This document shows positions 47,057 through 55,794 of a DNA stretch of 64,000 bases, piece after piece. Made by a program: the position numbers and the translations under genes. The stretch comes from Gelidibacter japonicus (GTDB lineage Bacteria > Bacteroidota > Bacteroidia > Flavobacteriales > Flavobacteriaceae): assembly GCF_010725055.1 (NCBI RefSeq), contig NZ_BJKB01000019.1:25455-89454 (forward strand). Reading direction: 5' to 3'. Numbering within the stretch: the first letter of the stretch is position 1; the number at the start of each line of letters is the position of its first letter. The notes beneath the pieces are model-generated. The model did no database searches, was not told the DNA's origin, and was given only the letters and a program-made list of their open reading frames with translations.

Positions 47057-49309
47057 TTACTTAATTTTAAATCTCAGGCCGGCATAATACATACTGCCAA
47101 AAATTGGACCATAAACAAATGTCGTGTCAAAGTTCGCACCAAACGGATCATCTGCTCCCAAAATCGGATGGTTCTGTCTCACATTGGTCAAGTTTTCTCC
47201 GCCTAAATATACTTCAAATTTCTCAGAAAATACTTTGGTAATTTGAGCATTCAACGTGCCAACGGTTGGTGTGTATTCCGGTAATTGGTACTGAATGGGG
47301 TTTGATGCAGTTGATGCGAATCGTTGTTCGCCCAACCAATTATAAGTGACATCAAATTTCCAATGTGAAAAGCTCTCAGTCTTCTTTGTTTCATAAGACA
47401 TATTCGCAAAAATGCGATGTTTGGGTGTCAATGGCTTTTCCTGCTTTCCAGAATTGTATTGGGTCTTGATATCATAAAATTTATAGGCGGTTCTAAAATC
47501 AAATCCTTCGAAGACATTATAATTCAATTCCACCTGAAAACTGTTCGCATAACTTTCACCATCAAGATTATAAAAATTTATCTGTTGTGGATTTTCATAA
47601 TCGATCACAATCTGATTCTGAAAATCCGTTCTGTAATAATCAAATGTGATGTCAGCCTTATTCCCGAAGAGATTAAAGCCCTGCAGAAATGAAACACCAT
47701 AATTCCAGGCAACTTCAGGGTCGAGACCATAAGCCCCTTTCAAGCTTCCCAAAGGCGCAGAACCATCAATCAATAGCGTCCTTGAAGTGGCAAAAATATT
47801 CTGATTTTCTGCAAAAATGCTGGCGCTACGCTTACCGCGACCAAACGACGCTCTTAACGCCGACTTCTCCCATGGCGTATAGCGTACATGAACTCGAGGT
47901 GTGACAAATGTTCCTAGTACATTATGCCTGTCAATACGCAGACCCGCAGTTAAATTCAAGTCTTCAAGATTGTCGAAATTATATTCAAAAAAGGCTCCAA
48001 TCGAACTTTCTGTTCTCTCAAAATCTTCAGTGACCACCAATTCATCATAATGATCATACGTATAGCTGATTCCCGTTTTTATTTTATGTCTTGAATCACT
48101 GATAATCGAATTATAAATCCCATTAATGTATAAGCTATTGTGTAAAATATCATAAGTGTTCAATCCGAAATAGGAATTCTGCTTATGGCTGCTAAAGGCA
48201 GTTTGAAACCCAATACTTTGCCAAGGAATATTAGGATTGACATAACCCGATTTTACAGAAACATCAAATCGTCTGGTATCTATTTCACTGCCCCAGGCAT
48301 TGGTCGTCAATTTATCTGTATCAGGATTAAAACTTAGCTGTCCAGTTTGTTTTGAATCGTCCAAATAATTCAAATTAATAAAACTCACAAAGCCCTTTTC
48401 GGGATCAGTATATTGCCAACGGTTCATGAAATTGATTTGTTTGTAGATGGGCATATCCATAAAGCCATCATCATTGACATCATGTTTTTTATCGTGCGTA
48501 TTTCCATGGAGATATAAACCTGTGCTCCATTTCTCACTGACTTTGGTGTTCAGATGCACGTTAGCCTCCATGCGCTCACTACTTGCACCATAAAGATTGA
48601 CGAAGAGCTTATTGTCTGTGGTCGGCTTGACAAGTTCCGTATTGATCTGACCCGCTATGCTTTCAAAACCATTGACCACACTTCCGGCACCTTTGGTAAT
48701 CTGAATGCTCTCCACCCAAGTCCCTGGTGTAAAACTCAAACCGTAAGCTTGTGAAGCACCTCGTATTGTGGGAATGTTTTCTGCAGTTATCAAAATATAT
48801 GGACTGGTCAACCCCAGCATTTTTATCTGTCGAGTGCCCGTTACGGCATCTGCAAAATTAACATCAATGGACGGATTGGTTTCAAAACTCTCTGAAAGAT
48901 TACAACAAGCCGCTTTCAGTAACTCATCGCTACTCACAAACATGACGTTGGCGGATTGCATATACGATTTTGATGTGGCTTGTTTCCGAGAGTTCACCGT
49001 AATTTCATCCAATTCGCTTATCGATTTAAGGGCGTGTTTAATATATTTTGGAGAACTTACCAACAAGGTATCCGTTTTATATCCTACGTAACTAACGACC
49101 AATTTGGTAAATTCCCTTTGGTATGAAATACTGAATTTGCCATCGATATCCGTGGTTGCTCCAACAGTAGAGTTTAACCAATATACATTGGCGCCCGGTA
49201 GAGGAATAGTATTTTTTTGATCGGTTATTTCAACAATGATTCCTTCTATTTTATCCTGTGAAAACACAAGCATTGGGAGGAATATAAGAATGTAAATTAT
49301 ATTTTTCAT
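47057..49309 (-). CDS. TonB-dependent outer-membrane receptor, probably for a metal
   Basis: 750 residues. Signal peptide (MKNIIYILIFLPMLVFSQDK), a CarboxypepD_reg-like domain at about 22-100 (IPLPGANVYWLNSTVGATTD), a plug at about 115-235 and a 22-strand-type barrel to the end, finishing in FGSMYYAGLRFKIK. A cysteine pair occurs just before the plug core (LLKAACCNLSESFETNPSID), a feature of a Bacteroidetes receptor group that sits near HMA and HYC_CC_PP genes. It should take up a ligand across the outer membrane with TonB energy. Metal specificity is inferred from neighbours and the CC pair only. Confidence 0.85.
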   Translation of the reverse strand: MKNIIYILIFLPMLVFSQDKIEGIIVEITDQKNTIPLPGANVYWLNSTVGATTDIDGKFSISYQREFTKLVVSYVGYKTDTLLVSSPKYIKHALKSISELDEITVNSRKQATSKSYMQSANVMFVSSDELLKAACCNLSESFETNPSIDVNFADAVTGTRQIKMLGLTSPYILITAENIPTIRGASQAYGLSFTPGTWVESIQITKGAGSVVNGFESIAGQINTELVKPTTDNKLFVNLYGASSERMEANVHLNTKVSEKWSTGLYLHGNTHDKKHDVNDDGFMDMPIYKQINFMNRWQYTDPEKGFVSFINLNYLDDSKQTGQLSFNPDTDKLTTNAWGSEIDTRRFDVSVKSGYVNPNIPWQSIGFQTAFSSHKQNSYFGLNTYDILHNSLYINGIYNSIISDSRHKIKTGISYTYDHYDELVVTEDFERTESSIGAFFEYNFDNLEDLNLTAGLRIDRHNVLGTFVTPRVHVRYTPWEKSALRASFGRGKRSASIFAENQNIFATSRTLLIDGSAPLGSLKGAYGLDPEVAWNYGVSFLQGFNLFGNKADITFDYYRTDFQNQIVIDYENPQQINFYNLDGESYANSFQVELNYNVFEGFDFRTAYKFYDIKTQYNSGKQEKPLTPKHRIFANMSYETKKTESFSHWKFDVTYNWLGEQRFASTASNPIQYQLPEYTPTVGTLNAQITKVFSEKFEVYLGGENLTNVRQNHPILGADDPFGANFDTTFVYGPIFGSMYYAGLRFKIK

Positions 49310-49549
49310 TTAGTAATTAATAGTATTGATTTTTTAATCTTGGGGATTTCCTATTTTGAAAAAGAAACATCGCAATAAGACTCTTTGAGATAAATTAAGA
49401 CATTCTGTAAAGAGAACGCTCCACCTAATTGTGTTAAATAACAAGCAATAAGTCGAAAATAAGATTTCATTTATCAGAATAGTTGATGTTCCAATTCTCT
49501 AAAAAAAAATAAGCGCACATAGACGCGTTACTTCATTTAAAATTGAAAA
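49310..49549. other. Gap between TonB receptor and HYC_CC_PP genes
   Basis: AT-rich, no gene and no exact TAnnTTTG or strong hairpin. The receptor may have its own promoter here, but none was recognised. Confidence 0.4.
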
Positions 49550-49960
49550 TCAAATGAGGAAAACTTGGTCCAAAACCTGTATATCGGTAACCAAATTGGG
49601 CGGAGAATAATCTTTATGCGGAATGATCTGCTCTGGCAGACCTTCAAAAAGATTGATATATGAATAATATAAAGTGGTTATAAAAACCTGTTGGTCGAAC
49701 TGAAAATCTTCAAAAGTAGTTTTTTTGAGATTGTCTTGGCCTTTGACAACTTCTAACTGATCATTACAGCATGACTTATTTTCTGTAAGAGTTAAGGCAA
49801 CTGCTCCTTCGTCACAACACGGATCCGTTTTAAAAAAAATGGCAGTATCCATCAAAACATCTCCACAAAAATGCTTTTCCACAGTAAATGAAATGGTTGA
49901 CAACAGCACTATAAATGCCATAGCCATAGAAAAGGTTTTATGAATAATGCTTTTATACAT
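49550..49960 (-). CDS. HYC_CC_PP family protein
   Basis: 136 residues from ATG 49958-49960 (a GTG two codons upstream is also open). An N-terminal hydrophobic segment (about 13-28, MAMAFIVLLSTISFTV) acts as signal or anchor. The name-giving motifs are all present in order: HFCGDVLMDTA (Phe in place of Tyr), then PCCDE and SCCND, and a C-terminal YSPPNLV. This is a conserved Bacteroidetes family, usually found with copper or other metal genes. The cysteine pairs probably bind metal in the periplasm. It lies 44 bp after the XrtF partner gene and upstream of the receptor. Confidence 0.85.
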   Translation of the reverse strand: MYKSIIHKTFSMAMAFIVLLSTISFTVEKHFCGDVLMDTAIFFKTDPCCDEGAVALTLTENKSCCNDQLEVVKGQDNLKKTTFEDFQFDQQVFITTLYYSYINLFEGLPEQIIPHKDYSPPNLVTDIQVLDQVFLI

Positions 49961-50010
49961 GGCCACGAAATTACAAAAAATTGTGCTTAACTCTACAACT
50001 TATAAAAATC

Positions 50011-50448
50011 TTAACTTTTTTTAGATTTCAATTGGTGATAATAGAATGCTGGCAATAATAACAACAATAGTAATGGCTGAATTAAGAACCGTCTGATATT
50101 GAAAAAGATGTAATAATCCTCTTGTCGTGGGTTAATTACAAAATATAAGAAAAATGCCAAGAGTATAAAAAATGAAAAAACATAAATAAGTACAGAAAAC
50201 TTGACGACGCTCCTATCATTAAAAAAAATATAAATGATGCCCAATGAAATTACTGTATTCAGAAAATATCTAAGCGATGTAAACAATGTCAACTTTAATA
50301 TTTCACGACGTGGATTATCAATGTAGAGATAATCATTCTTAAAAAATGTGAGATAAGGGTCATAAAACAGTTCGTTTTCAAAGGCACGTATCAGGATCAA
50401 CAACCCAAAAAACACCAAAAGCGCTATCATTTTTACAACGTTACTCAT
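50011..50448 (-). CDS. Exosortase F system-associated membrane protein
   Basis: 145 residues with four membrane helices (about 7-22, 55-75, 80-105, 120-140). It overlaps the end of xrtF by 8 bp, the arrangement of the XrtF-associated protein in Flavobacteriia. Its role in protein sorting is not known; the overlap suggests coupled translation and a shared complex with the exosortase. Confidence 0.8.
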   Translation of the reverse strand: MSNVVKMIALLVFFGLLILIRAFENELFYDPYLTFFKNDYLYIDNPRREILKLTLFTSLRYFLNTVISLGIIYIFFNDRSVVKFSVLIYVFSFFILLAFFLYFVINPRQEDYYIFFNIRRFLIQPLLLLLLLPAFYYHQLKSKKS

Positions 50449-50992
50449 TGGATGCAGTTAAGTTTGAAAATCTGTTGACCCAAAACATCCATAGCAGAAA
50501 GACCATTCCATAAATGATCAACGGAAAAATAACAGTATGCAACTCTTCTCTTCGCCATGGATAATGATATAAGCCTATCGATAAAATCACAATTCTTAAA
50601 AGATTTACGATATATATAAGAACACTCCCTACTAAAATATAAAAAAAGGTAGTTTTAAACTTTCCTGCAAATGCGATTATAAAGGAAACAAACAAAATAA
50701 TAACACTTATAGAATTACAGCCCTCAACCACACGCGCCAAATACTTGCCATTAATGATCAGTTTCATTGAAGGTTCGTCAGGATGTTTTGCTATTTGAGA
50801 ATCGTATCCAAAAGCATGTAGCAACTCATTACTTTGTTTAGCCACCAAATTGGTAAAATAATCTGGGTAGTAAACTGAGCCATCAGAGTAATCAAGATAC
50901 AGTTTATAGGCAAATGTCAGCACCCCATAAACCAAAAGAAAGGTCAGGATAAACTTAATAACCGATTTGTACTTTATGATCAGATCCTTCAA
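50441..50992 (-). CDS. xrtF: Exosortase family protein XrtF
   Basis: 183 residues, four to five membrane helices. The exosortase catalytic triad is visible: Cys in RVVEGCNSISVII near residue 92, Arg in VNLLRIVILSIGLYHY near 132 and His in EELHTVIFPLIIYG near 152. Exosortases are membrane transpeptidases that cut C-terminal sorting signals. The start is a TTG at 50990-50992: no ATG or GTG occurs between it and the upstream in-frame stop, and the first internal Met is too far in. No obvious substrate is in the window. Confidence 0.88.
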   Translation of the reverse strand: MKDLIIKYKSVIKFILTFLLVYGVLTFAYKLYLDYSDGSVYYPDYFTNLVAKQSNELLHAFGYDSQIAKHPDEPSMKLIINGKYLARVVEGCNSISVIILFVSFIIAFAGKFKTTFFYILVGSVLIYIVNLLRIVILSIGLYHYPWRREELHTVIFPLIIYGMVFLLWMFWVNRFSNLTASNE

Positions 50993-51039
50993 GAATTCAA
51001 AATTTACTTTAGGTTGTTAAAAATATACAAAAACCCAAT

Positions 51040-51067
51040 TGAAGCGGCACATTTTGAATACTTTTAC
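51040..51067 (+). promoter_or_regulatory. Promoter of the GAF-domain gene
   Basis: TTG (51040-51042), 17 bp, TACTTTTA (51060-51067) matches the consensus except the last base, 15 bp before the ATG at 51083. The 5' leader would be very short. Confidence 0.5.
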
Positions 51068-51082
51068 CAAAACTTTTGAACA

Positions 51083-51541
51083 ATGAGCTTAGATCAACTT
51101 AAACCGCAAATAATCACCATAATTTCTGATACCAATTCATCCGTTGATGAACGGTTGTTATCCATCTGTGAAGTTCTTGAATCGAACATCCCATATTATA
51201 ACTGGGTTGGGTTTTATTTTAGAAATGGTGAGAAAGAAGAATTAAAACTGGGCCCTTATGTAGGCGCACCAACCGACCATACGATTATTCCATTTGGAAA
51301 AGGCATCTGCGGACAGGTGGCAGTAAGCAATCAAAACTTTGTAGTTCCGGATGTTTCCGCACAGGATAATTATATCGCCTGTAGTATTACAGTAAAGGCT
51401 GAAATTGTCGTTCCTATTTTTGTGAATGGTGACAATATTGGTCAGATTGACATCGATTCCAATACCATTGACCCGTTTACAGAAGCCGATGAGCGATTTT
51501 TGGAGTTTGTTTGTGCTCAAGTCGCTTCTATCTTATCATAA
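51083..51541 (+). CDS. GAF-domain protein, probable free methionine-(R)-sulfoxide reductase
   Basis: 152 residues forming a single GAF domain, the fRMsr (MsrC) architecture. Two cysteines fit the redox positions of that family: IPFGKGICGQVAVSNQNFVV and DNYIACSITVKAEIVVPIFV. The C-terminal GQIDIDSNTIDPFTEADERF is also typical. It would reduce free Met-R-sulfoxide in the cytosol with thioredoxin. It is divergent from xrtF and convergent with the permease gene, across a 14-bp perfect inverted repeat. Confidence 0.8.
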   Translation: MSLDQLKPQIITIISDTNSSVDERLLSICEVLESNIPYYNWVGFYFRNGEKEELKLGPYVGAPTDHTIIPFGKGICGQVAVSNQNFVVPDVSAQDNYIACSITVKAEIVVPIFVNGDNIGQIDIDSNTIDPFTEADERFLEFVCAQVASILS

Positions 51542-51558
51542 ATACCAATACGAAAATT

Positions 51559-51598
51559 CCAAATTCCAATAAGTTTAGCAAAATTTATTGGAATTTGG
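51559..51598. terminator. Bidirectional terminator-like inverted repeat
   Basis: CCAAATTCCAATAA pairs perfectly over 14 bp around a 12-base loop between two convergent genes. The flanks are not strongly T-rich, so termination may be modest. Fragments of the same theme (AAATTCCAAATTCCAAT) occur near 13926. Confidence 0.65.
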
Positions 51599-51622
51599 TG
51601 TTTGATTATTGAATTTCCTCCG

Positions 51623-52873
51623 TTACATTCCTGTACGAATCGCTTCGACAGGATCTAAACGCGATGCCGAAATAGCAGGAATTACTCCGGAAATCAATCC
51701 GATGATTGTAGAAAGAATAAACCCTAAAAACATATTGCCTGCAGAAAGGACAAATTCGAAATCGCCCGTAAATTGGGATGCAATCAAGGAACCGATCCAA
51801 ACAAACAACAGCCCAACCAGTCCTCCAATGACCGCTAAAATGACCGCTTCAAACAAAAACTGAAATAAAATAAATCGGTTTTTTGCACCTAAGGATTTTT
51901 GAATACCGATCAAGTTGGTCCGTTCCTTCACACTGACAAACATGATATTTGCAATACCGAAACCACCAACTAATAACGAAAAGCCACTAATGATCCATCC
52001 CATAACATTCATAGTACCGATGATTCCATCTATTGCATCGGTAAATCCTGACATTTTGTTCACAAAGAAATTATCTGGCTCTCCAGCTTTTAAGCCTCTG
52101 TAAACTCTAAACCTTTGTTTTAAGACGGCTTCAAAAGCCCCCATATCCACGCCTTTTACAGGCTTAATGATGACCGCTCCAGGAATCCCGCCAGGCCCTC
52201 CTGTTTGGAAACGTCTGACAAAATTGGCGGGCACATACCCTTTATCATCCGGACTTCCGCCAAGCCCTGCGCCCATTTTTTTCATGACACCTATGACGGT
52301 CAATCTCCGACCATAAACTCTAATTTGCTTTCCAATCGGGTTTGATTTTCCAAATAAATTTTCAGCTATGGAATGCCCCAAAACAATAACAGGTGCTCCA
52401 TTTATAGACTCCGATTCTGTATAAAAGCGCCCTTCTTCGATTTTTACGTTTTCAATCTCATAAATCTCATTGGACACCGGTGTGATATCGACTCCTGAAA
52501 TTGTTTCTGCGCCATATCTGACCGTTTGGGGGCTTCCGAAAATCACATAGGCAGAAGCTGCAATATCCGGCACATTTCGTCTTATAAAATCAAAGTCGCT
52601 GTATTCAGTTTGAGGAAAATTATCCCGTTGCCATCGAGGTACATCGGTTGGCCCAAAGGAAAACTTGGTTAAATACATTGTGTTTTTATCCAGTCCTGAA
52701 AGCTGATCCTGAATATTTCTATCTAAAGAATCGACCGCCGCCAAAACAGCAATGATGGAAAAAATACCAATGGTAACGCCCAATAATGACAAAAAAGTAC
52801 GCAGCTTGTTGTTGGTAAGTGCGTTTATGGCAAATGAAAAACTTTCTTTAAATAAGCGTAAGTAAAGCAGCAT
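51623..52873 (-). CDS. MacB-type ABC transporter permease
   Basis: 416 residues. An N-terminal helix (about 22-45, NKLRTFLSLLGVTIGIFSII), a periplasmic MacB_PCD domain (about 50-270) and three C-terminal FtsX helices (about 285-400) ending in PAISASRLDPVEAIRTGM. Such permeases work with a MacB-like ATPase that is not in this window on either side, so the partner is encoded elsewhere. Export of peptides, lipids or antibiotics, or envelope mechanics, are all possible. Divergent from purH. Confidence 0.85.
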   Translation of the reverse strand: MLLYLRLFKESFSFAINALTNNKLRTFLSLLGVTIGIFSIIAVLAAVDSLDRNIQDQLSGLDKNTMYLTKFSFGPTDVPRWQRDNFPQTEYSDFDFIRRNVPDIAASAYVIFGSPQTVRYGAETISGVDITPVSNEIYEIENVKIEEGRFYTESESINGAPVIVLGHSIAENLFGKSNPIGKQIRVYGRRLTVIGVMKKMGAGLGGSPDDKGYVPANFVRRFQTGGPGGIPGAVIIKPVKGVDMGAFEAVLKQRFRVYRGLKAGEPDNFFVNKMSGFTDAIDGIIGTMNVMGWIISGFSLLVGGFGIANIMFVSVKERTNLIGIQKSLGAKNRFILFQFLFEAVILAVIGGLVGLLFVWIGSLIASQFTGDFEFVLSAGNMFLGFILSTIIGLISGVIPAISASRLDPVEAIRTGM

Positions 52874-52900
52874 GTAATTTTGGTGGTTTTAAAACGATTT

Positions 52901-52937
52901 TAAAGATAGGACGTTTGCAACAATTATTTGTTACAAA
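52901..52937 (-). promoter_or_regulatory. Permease promoter region with imperfect palindrome
   Basis: TATCTTTA on the minus strand (52901-52908) resembles the -7 element. Just upstream, 52914-52937 is a near-perfect inverted repeat, TTTGCAACAA / TTGTTACAAA, with a 4-bp centre and 9 of 10 arm pairs. The place, between -10 and -40, fits an operator. No known regulator motif is matched. Confidence 0.4.
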
Positions 52938-52960
52938 AAACTTAAATAAACTGCCTCCCG

Positions 52961-52995
52961 TTGCCTCAAATTGTCTTCAATAATATGTACTTTTG
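52961..52995 (+). promoter_or_regulatory. purH promoter
   Basis: TACTTTTG (52988-52995) is an exact -7 match. A TTG lies at 52961-52963, 24 bp upstream, one base longer than the usual spacing. Confidence 0.6.
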
Positions 52996-53078
52996 CGCTT
53001 TAAAAAATAGCATTTTATTAAATTTTTATATTTCACCGCACTCATTGCATAATGATGCCAAACCAAACACACAACACA

Positions 53079-54608
53079 ATGCACAACAAAACCATTTCAT
53101 CTGCCTTGATTTCTGTTTTCAGTAAGGACGGATTAGAACCTATTGTAAAGGAGTTAAGCCAGTTAGGCGTTACGATCTACTCCACCGGAGGTACAGAAAA
53201 ATTCATAAAGGACTTAGGTATTAACGTCATTCCTGTAGAAGATGTGACCTCCTATCCTTCCATTTTGGGTGGACGTGTCAAAACATTGCATCCAAAAGTT
53301 TTTGGAGGCATTTTAAATCGTCAAAACAACACTCAGGATGTGGCTGAATTGGCAGAATTTTCAATTCCGCAAATCGATTTGGTCATTGTGGATTTATATC
53401 CCTTTGAAAAAACTGTGGCTTCTGACTCAAGCCATGAAGATATCATTGAAAAGATTGACATTGGAGGAATTTCTCTGATCAGGGCTGCAGCGAAAAACTA
53501 TTCGGATGTGGTTTGTGTCTCTTCGGTTGACGATTACGGTGAGTTTTTAGAACTCTTAAAGTCAAAGAAGGGAGAAACCTCAGATGAAGACAGAAAACGG
53601 TTTGCAGCTAAGGCTTTCAATGTGTCTTCACATTATGACACTGCTATTTTCAATTATTTCAACCAAAATCATGAGGAAACGGTTTTAAAAATCAGTGAGA
53701 CTCAGGGCAAAGTGCTTCGCTATGGTGAAAACCCGCATCAAAAAGGATTTTTCTTCGGAAATTTCGAAGCCATGTTCACCCAACTTCATGGCAAGGAATT
53801 AAGTTATAACAACTTGTTGGATGTTGATGCCGCAGTGAACTTGATGAATGAGTTTAAGGGTGAAGCACCCACTTTTGCAATTTTAAAACATAACAATGCT
53901 TGTGGATTTGCTCAAAGAGACACATTACATCAGGCTTATGTTGACGCCTTGGCAGGTGATCCTGTTTCGGCATTTGGTGGAGTTTTGATTGCAAATACGG
54001 AAATTGACAAAACAACCGCAGATGAAATCCACAGTCTATTTTGTGAAGTAGTGATTGCACCTTCGTTTTCCGCAGAAGCGAAAGAGATTTTAGAAGGCAA
54101 GAAAAATAGAATTCTCTTGATCCAAAAAGAGGTCGAACTTCCACAAACAATAGTAAGAACTTGCTTAAATGGCCTCTTGGTACAGGATAGGGACAATAAA
54201 ACAGATGCCATATCAGATTTAAGTTATACCACCAACAATAAACCCTCGCAAAACGAGTTAGAAGACTTGATATTCGCTTCCAAAATTTGTAAGCATACCA
54301 AGTCGAACACTATTGTATTGGCCAAAAACAAACAATTAATTGCTAGCGGAACTGGACAGACCAGCCGAGTGGACGCTCTTAACCAAGCCATTCATAAAGC
54401 ACAGTCTTTTAATTTTGATTTGAAAGGAGCCGTTATGGCAAGTGATGCGTTTTTCCCATTTCCTGACTGCGTCGAAATTGCTAAAGACGCAGGAATTACT
54501 GCGGTAATTCAACCAGGAGGTTCAATCAAGGATGAATTGAGCATTGATTATTGCAATCAAAATAATGTGTCAATGGTATTTACTGGAATACGGCATTTTA
54601 AACACTAA
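53079..54608 (+). CDS. purH: Bifunctional AICAR formyltransferase / IMP cyclohydrolase
   Basis: 509 residues from the ATG at 53079 (MHNKTISSALISVFSKDGLE), which gives the usual distance to ALISVFSKDGL; ATGs at 53052 and 53055 are also open. The N-terminal MGS-like cyclohydrolase domain has YSTGGTEKFI and ILGGRVKTLHPKVFGGIL. The C-terminal formyltransferase has RYGENPHQKGFFFG, ILKHNNACGFAQRD, SAFGGVLIAN and DAFFPFPDCVEIAKDAG. It makes the last two steps of IMP synthesis in the cytosol. It stands alone with its own promoter, and the mreB promoter follows. Confidence 0.97.
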   Translation: MHNKTISSALISVFSKDGLEPIVKELSQLGVTIYSTGGTEKFIKDLGINVIPVEDVTSYPSILGGRVKTLHPKVFGGILNRQNNTQDVAELAEFSIPQIDLVIVDLYPFEKTVASDSSHEDIIEKIDIGGISLIRAAAKNYSDVVCVSSVDDYGEFLELLKSKKGETSDEDRKRFAAKAFNVSSHYDTAIFNYFNQNHEETVLKISETQGKVLRYGENPHQKGFFFGNFEAMFTQLHGKELSYNNLLDVDAAVNLMNEFKGEAPTFAILKHNNACGFAQRDTLHQAYVDALAGDPVSAFGGVLIANTEIDKTTADEIHSLFCEVVIAPSFSAEAKEILEGKKNRILLIQKEVELPQTIVRTCLNGLLVQDRDNKTDAISDLSYTTNNKPSQNELEDLIFASKICKHTKSNTIVLAKNKQLIASGTGQTSRVDALNQAIHKAQSFNFDLKGAVMASDAFFPFPDCVEIAKDAGITAVIQPGGSIKDELSIDYCNQNNVSMVFTGIRHFKH

Positions 54609-54676
54609 ATGGAATTAAATCTAAGGGACAAATAAGCGATCATCTAAAATGAACAAATACCTATGTAATATAACCT

Positions 54677-54705
54677 TTGATATTTATGAAGTTTTATTAC
54701 ATTTA
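54677..54705 (+). promoter_or_regulatory. mreBCD-pbp2-rodA promoter
   Basis: TTG (54677-54679), 18 bp, TACATTTA (54698-54705), consensus except the last base, 52 bp before the mreB ATG. Confidence 0.6.
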
Positions 54706-54756
54706 CAACAATATCAACAAACAAACTAATATCAACCTAAATAATCAACAACACGC

Positions 54757-55785
54757 ATGGGATTTTTTGATTTCTTAACAGAAGAAATAGCCATAGATTT
54801 AGGAACCGCAAACACCTTAATTATCCACAATGACAAAGTTGTTGTAGATAGCCCTTCAATAGTTGCAAGAGACCGAATTTCAGGAAAAATAATTGCCGTT
54901 GGAAAAGAAGCCAACATGATGCAAGGTAAAACGCATGAAAACATTAAAACAATAAGACCTCTAAAGGACGGTGTTATTGCCGATTTTGATGCTTCTGAAC
55001 AAATGATCAGTTTGTTCATAAAAAACATTCCCGCTTTAAAGAAGAAACTCTTCTCCCCTGCTTTACGCATGGTGGTTTGTATTCCTTCAGGAATTACTGA
55101 GGTGGAGATGCGCGCCGTAAAAGAATCCTGTGAGCGTGTCAATGGTAAAGAAGTTTATTTAATCCATGAGCCGATGGCAGCCGCTATTGGTATCGGTATT
55201 GACATCATGCAACCAAAAGGGAACATGATTGTAGATATAGGTGGTGGTACTACAGAAATTGCAGTCATTGCCTTAGGCGGCATTGTCTGCGACAAATCTG
55301 TTAAAGTTGCTGGTGATGTATTTACCAATGACATTGTATATTATATGCGTACACAACACAATTTATATGTTGGTGAACGCACTGCCGAAAAAATTAAGAT
55401 ACAGATTGGCGCCGCTACTGAAGATTTAGAATTACCTCCAGAAGAAATGAGCGTTCAAGGACGTGATCTCTTAACTGGAAAACCTAAACAGGTTCAAATT
55501 TCTTACCGAGAAATCGCAAAGGCGCTTGACAAGTCCATTTTACGAATAGAAGATTCCGTCATGGAAACCTTATCTCAAACACCGCCAGAATTGGCCGCAG
55601 ACATCTATAATACTGGAATCTATCTTGCTGGTGGAGGTTCTATGCTTAGAGGCTTGGACAAACGTTTATCGCAAAAAACAGATTTACCTGTCTATATTGC
55701 TGAAGATCCTTTAAGAGCAGTAGTTAGAGGAACGGGAATAGTATTAAAAAACCTTCCTAAATTCAAAAGTATATTGATAAAATAG
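54757..55785 (+). CDS. mreB: Rod shape-determining protein MreB
   Basis: 342 residues, actin-like ATPase fold. Phosphate 1 motif ITEEIAIDLGTANTLI near residue 10, phosphate 2 NMIVDIGGGTTEIAVIALGG near 160, and an adenosine motif IYLAGGGSMLRGLDKRL near 290. It forms membrane-bound filaments that place the cell-wall elongation machinery. It is first of the contiguous mreB-mreC-mreD-pbp2-rodA set; mreC follows after 9 bp. Confidence 0.97.
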   Translation: MGFFDFLTEEIAIDLGTANTLIIHNDKVVVDSPSIVARDRISGKIIAVGKEANMMQGKTHENIKTIRPLKDGVIADFDASEQMISLFIKNIPALKKKLFSPALRMVVCIPSGITEVEMRAVKESCERVNGKEVYLIHEPMAAAIGIGIDIMQPKGNMIVDIGGGTTEIAVIALGGIVCDKSVKVAGDVFTNDIVYYMRTQHNLYVGERTAEKIKIQIGAATEDLELPPEEMSVQGRDLLTGKPKQVQISYREIAKALDKSILRIEDSVMETLSQTPPELAADIYNTGIYLAGGGSMLRGLDKRLSQKTDLPVYIAEDPLRAVVRGTGIVLKNLPKFKSILIK

Positions 55786-55794
55786 TAATTCCAA

